Shown here one piece after another: positions 18,530-26,663 of a DNA stretch of 64,000 bases. The stretch comes from Sphingobacteriales bacterium. GTDB taxonomy: Bacteria; Bacteroidota; Bacteroidia; Chitinophagales; Chitinophagaceae. A program made the translations under genes and the position numbers. Where the stretch lies: the NCBI GenBank assembly GCA_012270485.1, contig JAAXIF010000065.1, forward strand, positions 274,673-338,672. Direction: 5' to 3'. The notes below the pieces were generated by a model. The model worked only from the letters and a program-made list of their open reading frames with translations. It did not search any database and was not told the DNA's origin. How positions within the stretch are numbered: position 1 is the stretch's first letter; each line of letters begins with the position of its first letter.

Positions 18530-19342
18530 ATGTTGAACTGCCTAAACTGTAACGCTCCGCTTACTACTACACAAAAATTTTGTGGTGAATGTGGTCAGAA
18601 AACTGCATTGAAGCGTGTGAATTTGCATGATGTATTCCATGACGCCATTCACTATTTCACCCATGCCGATAAAGGAATTTTTACCTTATTAAAATCGCTG
18701 ATCATACAGCCGGGATTGGTTGCCAAAGAATATGTAGAAGGAAAAAGAAAAAAGCATTTTCCTCCTTTGAATTTCTTTTTAATTGTAGCGGCTGTATATA
18801 TTGTTATGGGAGGTATTACATCAAAATATAGCAATACTACACTTCAAAGAAATACTCGGGAAAACAGTTATACATCTGCTCCGAAAACAAGTATGCCGGA
18901 TAACTTTCAACAAGCAGAAAGTATCAAACGAATGGAGAAGATGGCGAATATGGGTCGTTTTTTTTCCAAGTACTCCAATTATGTAGCCATGCTTGCTGCC
19001 CCGCTGATCAGTTTTTTAATCTGGTTATTGTACCTAAGAGGACGGTATAATTATACTGAGCATCTTGTGGCCAACTTATACCTGATTGGCTTTACCAATT
19101 TATTTCGATGTTTAATTGTTGCACCGATAGCGATATTCTTGAGTATAAGATCGGAAAACAGAAATGTACAACTTGCATTTGTACTATTCGAGGTCGTGTA
19201 CAGAACGCTATTCTATTACCGCTTTATGGGCGAATACAATTGGGCAGGAAAAGCCAAAGCCTTTTTAGTATCAGCAGGTACAGCTATATTCTGGAGTGCG
19301 CTGATAGGCACTATATTTTATGTTTATATGCGATGGGGTTGA
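18530..19342 (+). CDS. DUF3667 family membrane protein with zinc ribbon (second copy)
   Basis: 270 residues with the same plan as the protein at 5437-6312: an N-terminal zinc ribbon (CLNC at 3-6, CGECGQK at about 18-24), then HDVFHDAIHYFTHADKGIFTLLKSLIIQPG, PPLNFFLIVAAVY and four to five transmembrane helices. The charged loop between the first two helices is longer than in the other copy. Function unknown. It may be a stand-alone gene, converging on the histidine kinase. Confidence 0.78.
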   Translation: MLNCLNCNAPLTTTQKFCGECGQKTALKRVNLHDVFHDAIHYFTHADKGIFTLLKSLIIQPGLVAKEYVEGKRKKHFPPLNFFLIVAAVYIVMGGITSKYSNTTLQRNTRENSYTSAPKTSMPDNFQQAESIKRMEKMANMGRFFSKYSNYVAMLAAPLISFLIWLLYLRGRYNYTEHLVANLYLIGFTNLFRCLIVAPIAIFLSIRSENRNVQLAFVLFEVVYRTLFYYRFMGEYNWAGKAKAFLVSAGTAIFWSALIGTIFYVYMRWG

Positions 19343-19352
19343 TGGCTTGCAC

Positions 19353-20555
19353 CTAAACAATCGGTAATAACACACTGAATGTAGTACCCTTATCAGGTTC
19401 CGACTCAATATTGAGAGATCCATTCAATTTAATGATCAGGTGCTTTACCAGCATCAAGCCAAAACCATATCCTTTTTCGCCGGAAGTACCTTGTGTTGAT
19501 TTCTGTTCCCCATACATGATCTGGTGAATGGTGTCTTGGTCCATTCCGGATCCAGTATCGCTAACTTTGATCGATAATTGCTTGGTTCTTGTAATGATGA
19601 TGGATAATTCTACGGTTACCTGACCATTTAGTGGCGTGAATTTGATCGCATTCGAAATTAAGTTACCCGTAATCTGTAATAACTTATTTTTCGAAAACGA
19701 TATATCTCCTGTTTTGCTGTCTGTAAGTACCTTGAAATTGATTTTTTTATTAGCAGCTTGTGGCGAAAATAATTTTTCGATTTTTTCCTTAAAAATCATC
19801 AGGTTATATTCATTGTTACCTACTTCATGTGAAGGATTATCTACTTTCTTTTCCAAACTCAAGATCTCATCCGCCAGTTCCAATAAAGAATGTCCCCCCT
19901 TTTGTATCATAGATACCAATTGCAACACTTCTTCCAATTTATTATCATTGCCTTGTTCACTAATGATTTGCGCCAAACCTACAATACCGGATAGAGGCCC
20001 CCTGATATCATGTGCCACTTTTTTCTGAGTTTCTTTGACTTCATTTACACGATTCTTCAACCCTTTAATCACACGAATCACCATCAGTCGGTTGACGATT
20101 TCATCGGCAATGATCTTCAACATTTCAACTTTCTCCGGGCTGATTTCTTTGCCAATAGTGTCCATTACACATAAAGCCCCTAGTTGAATCCCATCATTGG
20201 TTTGCAATGGTACTCCAAAATAATAGCGGAGGCTGGGATCGTCTTTCACATAAAACTTATCCTTGAAACGGTCATCTACAGAAAGGTCTTTTACTTCAAA
20301 GAATTGCTCGGATACAATCGTGTATTGACACACAGAGTCTTCTCTGGGCATTTGTTCCAGATCCAATCCGAAATTGCTAACAGTCCATTGTGTAAATGAA
20401 TCAATCATATTCACCAATGAAATATTAGTACCGGCTACTTTAGCAGCGAGTTTGGCTAAGTCTTTAAAATTTTCTTGTAAGGATGAATAGTCAAGATCGA
20501 ACTCAGATAATTCGATTATACGTTGCATTTCATTTTCCGGTAATGGGGCTGCCAT
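19353..20555 (-). CDS. GAF-domain sensor histidine kinase
   Basis: Cytosolic 400-residue hybrid of a GAF sensor (about 30-160, with the family-like segments REDSVCQYTI and FGVPLQTNDGIQLGALCVMD) and a HisKA/HATPase module. The phospho-accepting His is at 182 in KVAHDIRGPLSGI. The ATP lid motifs are NLISNAIKFTP, DTGSGM and GYGFGLML. There are no membrane helices, so the signal must be cytosolic or diffusible. No response regulator gene is adjacent; the partner is unknown. Confidence 0.88.
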   Translation of the reverse strand: MAAPLPENEMQRIIELSEFDLDYSSLQENFKDLAKLAAKVAGTNISLVNMIDSFTQWTVSNFGLDLEQMPREDSVCQYTIVSEQFFEVKDLSVDDRFKDKFYVKDDPSLRYYFGVPLQTNDGIQLGALCVMDTIGKEISPEKVEMLKIIADEIVNRLMVIRVIKGLKNRVNEVKETQKKVAHDIRGPLSGIVGLAQIISEQGNDNKLEEVLQLVSMIQKGGHSLLELADEILSLEKKVDNPSHEVGNNEYNLMIFKEKIEKLFSPQAANKKINFKVLTDSKTGDISFSKNKLLQITGNLISNAIKFTPLNGQVTVELSIIITRTKQLSIKVSDTGSGMDQDTIHQIMYGEQKSTQGTSGEKGYGFGLMLVKHLIIKLNGSLNIESEPDKGTTFSVLLPIV

Positions 20556-20731
20556 TTAGATAGTTTTTGAAGTATAAAGATATTAACAGGAATGGAGATA
20601 ACCATTATCTGAATACCAATTCATGGTTATGCGACACATTTGTCGTAAAAACTACTACAACATTTATACCTTCACTTGGTTCGGATATCTCAGTTCATGA
20701 ATTGTTTTATCTTTAAAATGTAACTGAAGAC

Positions 20732-21481
20732 ATGAAAAAAAATAGCCTTTTTACAATGTTGCTACTGGGTTGTATCGCGCTGATGGTTACTGCCTTTACT
20801 GAAAAAAGTCAGGTTCAACAACCATTAAAAGGTGCCTGGCAACAGGTCAATGGCTATGAACAAACTACACTCATTATTACCGACCACATCTTTTCTTCCG
20901 CTACCTATAACTTACGTGAAAAAAAATTCATCAGTTCTTATGGGGGAAAATATAGTATAGTACAAAATAAGCTCACCATTGCTATCGAATGGAATAACCT
21001 CGACTCATCAGCAGTGGGTACCCAAAAAATTACGAATTTCCAGATCAAGAATGACCAACTCAGGATGGAAGGAAGTACCGGTAGCTGGAAACGCTTAGAT
21101 GACGGTATCCCCGGCGCATTAGCCGGTGACTGGATCATAACAGGTAGCTACACAAATGGTCAGGTGTCGAAAAGAAGAAGTCCGTTTTATCCAAGAAGAA
21201 CCATGAAAGTATTATCAGGCAAACATTTTCAATGGATCGCTTATAATGTGGTCACCAAACAATTTTTTGATACCGGCGGCGGCACCTACAGTACCGAGAA
21301 TGGAAAGTATACAGAAACCATTCACTTTTTTACTAAAACGGCTGCAAGTGTCGGGAAAGTCTTAGCATTTGACTATTCATTTGTACATGGCGACTGGAGA
21401 CATCAAGGTCTTACATCAACAGGAGGGGTGATGGATGAATGCTGGTCAAGAAGAGAAATTGTAGAGAACCCCGCGCAATAA
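20732..21481 (+). CDS. Exported protein with two lipocalin-like repeats
   Basis: A 249-residue protein with an N-terminal signal sequence (LLLGCIALMVTAFT; a cysteine is present but the lipobox is poor). Two similar halves can be seen. The first is about 32-120 (LKGAWQQVNG, FSSATYNLREKKFISSYGGKYSI, KLTIAIEW). The second is about 128-235 (LAGDWIITGSY, FQWIAYNVVTKQFFDTGGGTYS, KYTETIHFF). Each half resembles a small lipocalin-like beta barrel of the type common in Bacteroidota. Ligand unknown. Confidence 0.6.
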   Translation: MKKNSLFTMLLLGCIALMVTAFTEKSQVQQPLKGAWQQVNGYEQTTLIITDHIFSSATYNLREKKFISSYGGKYSIVQNKLTIAIEWNNLDSSAVGTQKITNFQIKNDQLRMEGSTGSWKRLDDGIPGALAGDWIITGSYTNGQVSKRRSPFYPRRTMKVLSGKHFQWIAYNVVTKQFFDTGGGTYSTENGKYTETIHFFTKTAASVGKVLAFDYSFVHGDWRHQGLTSTGGVMDECWSRREIVENPAQ

Positions 21482-21503
21482 GAAAACATTAATATATTTT
21501 TTG

Positions 21504-22157
21504 ATGCAAGAACAATACCTGATTCAGAAAACAGTAATATTCGTCAAAGAGACTTTACAAAACAGCGAAAGTGGACATAACTGGTTTCATATTGAACGTG
21601 TTTGGAAGAATGCGAGACATATAGGTGAATCAGAACATGTAAATATGCTGGTTGTTCAACTGGCAGCACTTCTCCACGATATCGCCGATTCAAAATTTCA
21701 TGATGGAGATGAAACCGTCGGACCTAAAATGGCAAGAAACTTTTTAGCAGCAGAAAAAGTTGATGAGTCCATTATTGATCATGTTGTGAAGATCATGGAA
21801 AATATGTCGTTCCGATCAGGGTATGATCAGCCGTCTTTCCAATCTATTGAACTACAGGTGGTACAAGATGCAGACCGACTAGATGCCATTGGGGCCATCG
21901 GTATCGCAAGGGCCTTTCATTTTGGTGGCTATAAAAATCGAGAAATGTATGACCCCGCTATACCGCCTGATTTGAATATGACCAAAGAAACTTATAAGAA
22001 AAGTACAGCACCTACCATCAATCATTTTTATGAAAAATTATTATTGTTAAAAGATAAAATGAATACTACTGCCGGAAAGAAGATGGCTGAAGATCGACAT
22101 GTTTTTATGGAAAAATACCTGCAACAATTTTATACGGAATGGAATGGAGAAGCTTAA
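21504..22157 (+). CDS. HD-domain phosphohydrolase
   Basis: A 217-residue metal-dependent HD-superfamily hydrolase, likely acting on a nucleotide or related phosphate. Metal-site residues include His 29 (HNWFHIERVWKNA), the HD pair 58-59 (LAALLHDIADSKF) and the Asp in QDADRLDAIGAIG. I use the ATG at 21504 rather than the TTG at 21501. This matches the YedJ/YpgQ-like group, whose physiological substrates are poorly defined. It is 22 nt after the lipocalin-like gene and 10 nt before the peptidyl-prolyl isomerase gene. Confidence 0.85.
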   Translation: MQEQYLIQKTVIFVKETLQNSESGHNWFHIERVWKNARHIGESEHVNMLVVQLAALLHDIADSKFHDGDETVGPKMARNFLAAEKVDESIIDHVVKIMENMSFRSGYDQPSFQSIELQVVQDADRLDAIGAIGIARAFHFGGYKNREMYDPAIPPDLNMTKETYKKSTAPTINHFYEKLLLLKDKMNTTAGKKMAEDRHVFMEKYLQQFYTEWNGEA

Positions 22158-22167
22158 TCTTAGTACT

Positions 22168-22905
22168 ATGTATATAAAGAAAGTATGCTTGTTGGGTTTA
22201 TTGATTGTATCGGCTTGTTCTACACCCAAGTATTTCCGAAAGCTTGATAAAGAAGAAAAGAAGGCCGTGAAAACAGCCAAGCAATGGGTGGATGCATCTC
22301 CCAAACAAACACATGTGCTGATCATGACTAGCAAGGGTAATTTGGTGGTGAAATTGTATGATGAAACACCTTTACACAGAGATAATTTTATCAGCAAGGT
22401 AAAAGCAGGTTTTTATGATAGTCTGTTATTTCATCGTGTCATCAATCGATTCATGATACAAGGAGGTGATCCGGAAAGTAAGTATGCTACGGCTGACAAA
22501 AGAATTGGAAGCGGATCTGCACCGGGAGATCGTATCCCTGCAGAATTCCGAACGGCACAAAATATATTCCATAAAAGAGGAGCATTAGCGGCTGCGAGAA
22601 CCGATAATCCGGAAAAAGCCAGTAGCAATTGTCAGTTTTATATTGTACAAAGACCTGTTTGGCGAAAATCAGAATTAGACAGTACCATTCGTGCGCGTAA
22701 CCTGACACTCAACGATCACCAAAAAAATCTATACACCACCGAAGGAGGTACGCCACACCTCGATGGTGGCTATACTGTTTTTGGGGAACTCATAACAGGA
22801 TTTCATGTATTGGATTCGATTGCAACTACACCTACTAAAAGTGATAGACCCATTACTGATATTCGAATGCGTATGTTCTTATTGAACACCCCTAAAAAGA
22901 AATAG
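22168..22905 (+). CDS. Cyclophilin-type peptidyl-prolyl isomerase lipoprotein
   Basis: A 245-residue lipoprotein: signal peptide with lipobox ending at Cys 17 (LIVSAC), using the ATG at 22168. The cyclophilin domain spans about 48-240, with MTSKGNLVVKLYDETPLHRDNF, FHRVINRFMIQGGDP, the NCQFYIVQ segment and GGYTVFGELITGFHVLDSI. Prolyl isomerisation during folding of envelope proteins is the family role. Relative to short cyclophilins it has an insertion around the region after the FYIV motif. Its last codons form the left arm of the downstream terminator. Confidence 0.9.
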   Translation: MYIKKVCLLGLLIVSACSTPKYFRKLDKEEKKAVKTAKQWVDASPKQTHVLIMTSKGNLVVKLYDETPLHRDNFISKVKAGFYDSLLFHRVINRFMIQGGDPESKYATADKRIGSGSAPGDRIPAEFRTAQNIFHKRGALAAARTDNPEKASSNCQFYIVQRPVWRKSELDSTIRARNLTLNDHQKNLYTTEGGTPHLDGGYTVFGELITGFHVLDSIATTPTKSDRPITDIRMRMFLLNTPKKK

Positions 22906-22933
22906 CAGCTGTTGGCTGCTATTTCTTTTTAGG
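22891..22933. terminator. Bidirectional terminator with 19-bp perfect stem
   Basis: Inverted repeat 22891-22909 with 22915-22933, 5-nt loop, A-rich on the left arm and TTTTT on the right arm. It lies between the converging isomerase and AlgX-like genes and overlaps the isomerase stop codon. Confidence 0.85.
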
Positions 22934-22939
22934 AGACTT

Positions 22940-23953
22940 TTATTTTGATCCAAAGAGTTGTTGGTATAAAGTCAATTCTGTAGCAGTAGGCGAATACGCT
23001 TTTTTAACGCGACTCATTTTATTACGTTGTGTAAAATAAAAATCTCCAATATCATTAGGATTGGTGACCAAAATAATGATATCGGGTTCTGCATATTTTG
23101 CACGTTCTGAAACCAAGCTTACCTGATCATCAATGGTATATCCAATCACACCGGCATTGATGATCTCTGCATCAGGGAAACGTTGTTGCAATAAAGTGGT
23201 AAAAATTTGACTGTTATCCAAAAAAGGGGAATAGAGCTGAGAATCACCCAATAATAAAATGCGTTGTTTTGATTTAGGGAAACTAAGATCTGTATTCATC
23301 CTAAATCCTTGTTTGTTGGTGATCAGTTGATAGGGAAGATTCTTACCTCCATCCAATGCCACATCCTGATTAGGGTCCAAATCTCCGAATACCGAAGATC
23401 TTTCTGTTTCAGTAAAAGTTTTCGTTGAACGATGTGAGCTATACTTAGTGATAATAGGCTGATAAAGATCAGCAACGATTTTAGATCCATTTACAGACCA
23501 ATGACCATCCAGCGGCATTTGCGTAATTTTTTGTACGGCAAAAGCAGTCAACGGATTCATACAGTCATATACATCCAACCCTATTTTCTTACTGATAGAT
23601 TGAATCAATGGTATCCCCTTTCTTCCGCTTATCGTGATCGCATCTCCCACTTCCGGAGAAAGAATAGTGACAATCAGTTTTGCGCCTAACTCATCGGATA
23701 CTTTCTTGAGATCTGCCAGCGATTGTTCATAACGTTCAACACAGGTATTATAAACAGCAATACCTGTATCGCCTGCATTCAAAATAGCAGGTGTTTCGGG
23801 TACCTGAGGATACTGACTGAGGTATTGCTCTCTTTGTTCATCTTTTGTTTCACTTACCACCGGATCCGTAATCACCTCACCTTTATTTTTTCCATCCTTA
23901 CAGGAGAACAACACAAATAGAATCGCAAAAACAAATAATTGCTTCTTGAGCAT
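22940..23953 (-). CDS. AlgX/AlgJ-like SGNH O-acetyltransferase lipoprotein
   Basis: A 337-residue lipoprotein (lipobox with Cys 18 in VLFSCKD). It carries the SGNH hydrolase blocks in permuted order: the Asp-x-His pair comes first (D149, H151 in LDGHWSVNG), then the nucleophile Ser 238 in LLLGDSQL, then NAGVIG (266-271) and NPND (298-301). The same D-x-H before Ser order is known from AlgX and AlgJ, which acetylate alginate in the periplasm. It lies 7 nt downstream of an AlgI-like MBOAT gene, which would supply the acetyl group across the membrane. The polymer acetylated is unknown; no alginate or other polysaccharide synthase is nearby. Confidence 0.8.
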   Translation of the reverse strand: MLKKQLFVFAILFVLFSCKDGKNKGEVITDPVVSETKDEQREQYLSQYPQVPETPAILNAGDTGIAVYNTCVERYEQSLADLKKVSDELGAKLIVTILSPEVGDAITISGRKGIPLIQSISKKIGLDVYDCMNPLTAFAVQKITQMPLDGHWSVNGSKIVADLYQPIITKYSSHRSTKTFTETERSSVFGDLDPNQDVALDGGKNLPYQLITNKQGFRMNTDLSFPKSKQRILLLGDSQLYSPFLDNSQIFTTLLQQRFPDAEIINAGVIGYTIDDQVSLVSERAKYAEPDIIILVTNPNDIGDFYFTQRNKMSRVKKAYSPTATELTLYQQLFGSK

Positions 23954-23960
23954 GTGAAAT

Positions 23961-25367
23961 TTAAAATCTGAAATAATAATATTCTTGCAAAGATAATTTC
24001 TTATGATACAGAATTACAATCAAAGCAAATGCCCCATACATCGTGTATCTGATCCATTTGTTATTTGAAATATCTAATGGATGTTGCCTGAAACGCTGCA
24101 TCCATTCCATCAACAATAAAAGTAAACACCAATGTATATGTGCATATAAAAAAGTGGGTGGCCAACTGAAAGAATGATTACTGATGAGGCTATTCCAATA
24201 CTCCTTTGCTTTTCCCAGGTTTTCTGCTTTGAATAAAATACGACTGAACGTAATCAAATGAAAAGTTAGTAGGATTTTACCCAAAGTTGACAATGAAGGT
24301 AACCATCGATCTTTATCAGGTGCTAGATCATCATGCTTGATTTGATTACGCAGTAAGTAAATAACATAATACAGCCCATTTAACAGACCCCACAATACAA
24401 AATTGATGCTGGAACCATGCCATAAACCACTGAATAGAAAAATAAACAGGATCACTGGTATTAAACCTATTTTTCCCAGCGAACAACCACCCAGTGGTTT
24501 ATACAAATAATCAGTTAGCCATCTGGTAAGTGAAGTATGCCATCTCCTCCAAAACTCAGCCGGATTTCTACTCAAAAAAGGTGATTTGAAATTTTGAAAC
24601 AAATCAATACTGAAAAACTTAGCTACCCCACGAGCAATATCAGAATAAGCAGAGAAGTCTGCATAAATTTGAAAACTGAATAACACAATACCCAAATACA
24701 AGGAGAAGCTATTCAAACTGTCGGCTCTGGCAAAACAATAATCAACCGAAATACTAATATTATCTGCAACCACCATTTTCTTGAATAAACCCCAGATAAT
24801 TTTTTGTACAGCAGGTTCTATATTCGATGGATCAAATACTCTTTGTTGTTTAAACTGTCGCAAATGCTTGGTAGCCGCGGGGATAGGTCCTGCTAAAAGC
24901 TGAGGAAAGAAACTGATATAAGCGCCTAAGCAAACCAAGTCTTTCTCCGGTTCAATTTTCTTCCGATACACATCAGTTACATAACCAATCGTACTGAACG
25001 TATAAAAACTCAAACCAACAGGTACTAAAAATTTCAAATTGTCAAAACGAGCACCCATTCCATTCACAATGTCAATACCAAAATTGGTATACTTTAAAAT
25101 CACCAAACAAGAAGAAAGTAAAACAATGGATAGTATTAATACCGGCTTTTTGAAGGAGTTTATTTTACCAATCCATAAACCGGAAACAAAAGCAACGAGA
25201 ATGAGTCCGGCGAGATAAAAAACAAAACTATAATGTAGTTGACTGTAAAAATAAAAACTGGCAATCAGTATCAGGATATTCTGCAGGCGCACCGATTTAT
25301 AACAACACCAATATAATAACAATACAGTGCTACAGAACCAAAAGAATTCCCACGTATTAAATTGCAT
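23961..25367 (-). CDS. MBOAT family O-acyltransferase, AlgI/DltB-like
   Basis: Inner-membrane acyltransferase of 468 residues with about ten to twelve hydrophobic segments. Conserved MBOAT blocks are PAEFWRRWHTSLTRWLTDYLY (around residues 263-283, written here with its two halves joined only for location) and the catalytic-type His in FSGLWHGSSINFVLWG (around 315). AlgI-type proteins pass acetyl groups to periplasmic acceptors; the neighbouring AlgX-like lipoprotein is the expected partner. A candidate structured RNA with an intrinsic terminator lies 180 nt upstream on the same strand. Confidence 0.9.
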   Translation of the reverse strand: MQFNTWEFFWFCSTVLLLYWCCYKSVRLQNILILIASFYFYSQLHYSFVFYLAGLILVAFVSGLWIGKINSFKKPVLILSIVLLSSCLVILKYTNFGIDIVNGMGARFDNLKFLVPVGLSFYTFSTIGYVTDVYRKKIEPEKDLVCLGAYISFFPQLLAGPIPAATKHLRQFKQQRVFDPSNIEPAVQKIIWGLFKKMVVADNISISVDYCFARADSLNSFSLYLGIVLFSFQIYADFSAYSDIARGVAKFFSIDLFQNFKSPFLSRNPAEFWRRWHTSLTRWLTDYLYKPLGGCSLGKIGLIPVILFIFLFSGLWHGSSINFVLWGLLNGLYYVIYLLRNQIKHDDLAPDKDRWLPSLSTLGKILLTFHLITFSRILFKAENLGKAKEYWNSLISNHSFSWPPTFLYAHIHWCLLLLLMEWMQRFRQHPLDISNNKWIRYTMYGAFALIVILYHKKLSLQEYYYFRF

Positions 25368-25545
25368 TGACGGCTATTCGATCAGGAAATGGATATAACC
25401 AAATATACTTTTTTTGACTTACCCTTCCACTTAGAATTTTTCTAATAAGAGCCGGATCTTTTCCTGTGTATCTATATCTCAATGACTGCATTCAATCCTG
25501 CTTATGCTAAGAATGCTTTGTCTCAAGATGAATTCGGTTCTAGGG

Positions 25546-25730
25546 AGAAGGTAAAAAAGAAGATCCGGATAGTATTTATCCGGATCATTGAACATTCCTC
25601 TGATTGGAATGCAGGATCTTGGCTTCATAGGACCAATCAGATGGCTTGCTTAACCCGGGGCTGTTACCGAATCACACCCCCCGATATGATCAGTAACAGT
25701 CCCACCAGGTATATCGATAAAGGTTTTCAC
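25546..25730 (-). ncRNA. Candidate structured RNA ending in an intrinsic terminator
   Basis: In the 557-nt interval between the MBOAT gene and the LuxR-type gene, the minus strand holds three consecutive hairpins. The first is an imperfect long stem (about 25714 to 25649) with GGGaCTGTTAC pairing to GTAACAGCCC. The second has TCTGATTGG pairing to CCAATCAGA (about 25648 to 25591). The third is GATCCGGATA with TATCCGGATC (25586 to 25562), directly followed by TTCTTTTTT. This arrangement fits either a small RNA with its own terminator or an attenuator leader for the MBOAT-AlgX operon. It could be a 6S-type RNA of Bacteroidota (Rfam 6S-Flavo), but I cannot verify the consensus. A weak 97-codon ORF on the other strand crosses it and is not supported. 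Confidence 0.5.
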
Positions 25731-25761
25731 CTGATTATCAATAAGTTAGAAGAGATTTCAG

Positions 25762-25794
25762 TTTTGGTATATTAACAGATGAGTGTTAATTTTA
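25762..25794 (+). promoter_or_regulatory. Promoter of PAS/LuxR regulator gene
   Basis: TTTTG at 25762-25766, a 20-nt spacer and TAATTTTA at 25787-25794, one base off TAnnTTTG. Downstream, in the ~125-nt leader, there is a 16-nt palindrome CTGCGAAAATTCGCAG at 25872-25887 that could be an operator or leader hairpin. Confidence 0.4.
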
Positions 25795-25924
25795 AACTGT
25801 TAACTGTCGAAAGTTTAATAACCCCTTTCTTACTTGATACCAAAATTATGGTTGTCTGCTATACCAGTCAACTGCGAAAATTCGCAGGTACAGGTAAGAA
25901 GTGATACGTAAAGTATTTGCAGAC

Positions 25925-26659
25925 ATGGAACCAATAGATCTAGGTAAGTATACGCGCTCGTTCGTTACTGATACCCCGGCTGATCTTCACTCAGAAGAAT
26001 TCAGGTATTTCAATGAAACCATCCCAAAATTTCCTGAAGAAGGTATTTATATCTACTCCTTTGTAAAAGGCAGAATGATCTATGCACATGGCTGGGAAGA
26101 AGTGCTGGGATACCGTGATGATGAAATTACGATGCTAAAAATTGTAAGCATGACCGCGCCTGATTACGCACCTTTTGTTGATGAATTGAATGATAAGGCG
26201 CTTATGTTCATTCATAAAACATCCAGTGATCTGGATAAATACAGTTTCTTGATTGAATCAAAAAAACTTCACAAGAATGGTTCTGAAGTTCCGATTGTTG
26301 CCAGAGTCGGTGTATTCGAACATGAAAATGGAAAATTAAAATCCATTATTGGGCGTTTTCAAGTCAATAGAAACCTGACTTTTGGAAGAGTAATGCGCTA
26401 TGCAGCATTCGGTCCCGATAAGGTTGAATTTGAAGAAGAACTGAATAAAACATTATTCTATAAATATGCTATTTCCAATAAAGAAAGAGAAGCATTAGCG
26501 ATGGTTGCTAAAGGATATTCACTCAAAGAAATCGCAAATTTTTTCAACGTTTCTCAATCTGCTATTGAAAAAAGAATCATTCCATTGTATAAGCGATTTG
26601 ATGTAAAAAGCTTAACACATTTGGTCAGCTTTGCTTACGAAAATCATATCCTTCCTTAA
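25925..26659 (+). CDS. PAS-like sensor with LuxR-type HTH
   Basis: Transcriptional regulator of 244 residues from ATG 25925; a GTG at 25901 is an alternative. Residues about 30-150 look like a PAS domain (IYIYSFVKGRMIYAHGWEEVLGYRDDEIT is split around its centre, then KNGSEVPIVARVGVFEHENGKL). Residues about 180-240 are a LuxR/GerE helix-turn-helix (ISNKEREALAMVAKGYSLKEIA and NVSQSAIEKRIIPLYKRFDV in order). Signal and targets are unknown. It is transcribed divergently from the candidate RNA and the O-acetylation genes, which makes those a plausible target. Confidence 0.8.
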   Translation: MEPIDLGKYTRSFVTDTPADLHSEEFRYFNETIPKFPEEGIYIYSFVKGRMIYAHGWEEVLGYRDDEITMLKIVSMTAPDYAPFVDELNDKALMFIHKTSSDLDKYSFLIESKKLHKNGSEVPIVARVGVFEHENGKLKSIIGRFQVNRNLTFGRVMRYAAFGPDKVEFEEELNKTLFYKYAISNKEREALAMVAKGYSLKEIANFFNVSQSAIEKRIIPLYKRFDVKSLTHLVSFAYENHILP

Positions 26660-26663
26660 AAGA

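Noticed and set aside
25591..25680. Second SAM riboswitch, because of CCTATGAAGCC shared with the one at 56402-56512
   Set aside because: GGCAACC, the P1 helix and the AGAGGGA core are missing; only one short segment agrees.
25482..25775. A 97-codon plus-strand ORF in the gap before the PAS/LuxR gene
   Set aside because: It runs across the hairpins of the minus-strand candidate RNA, has odd composition, no promoter or conserved-looking motif, and is best explained as chance.
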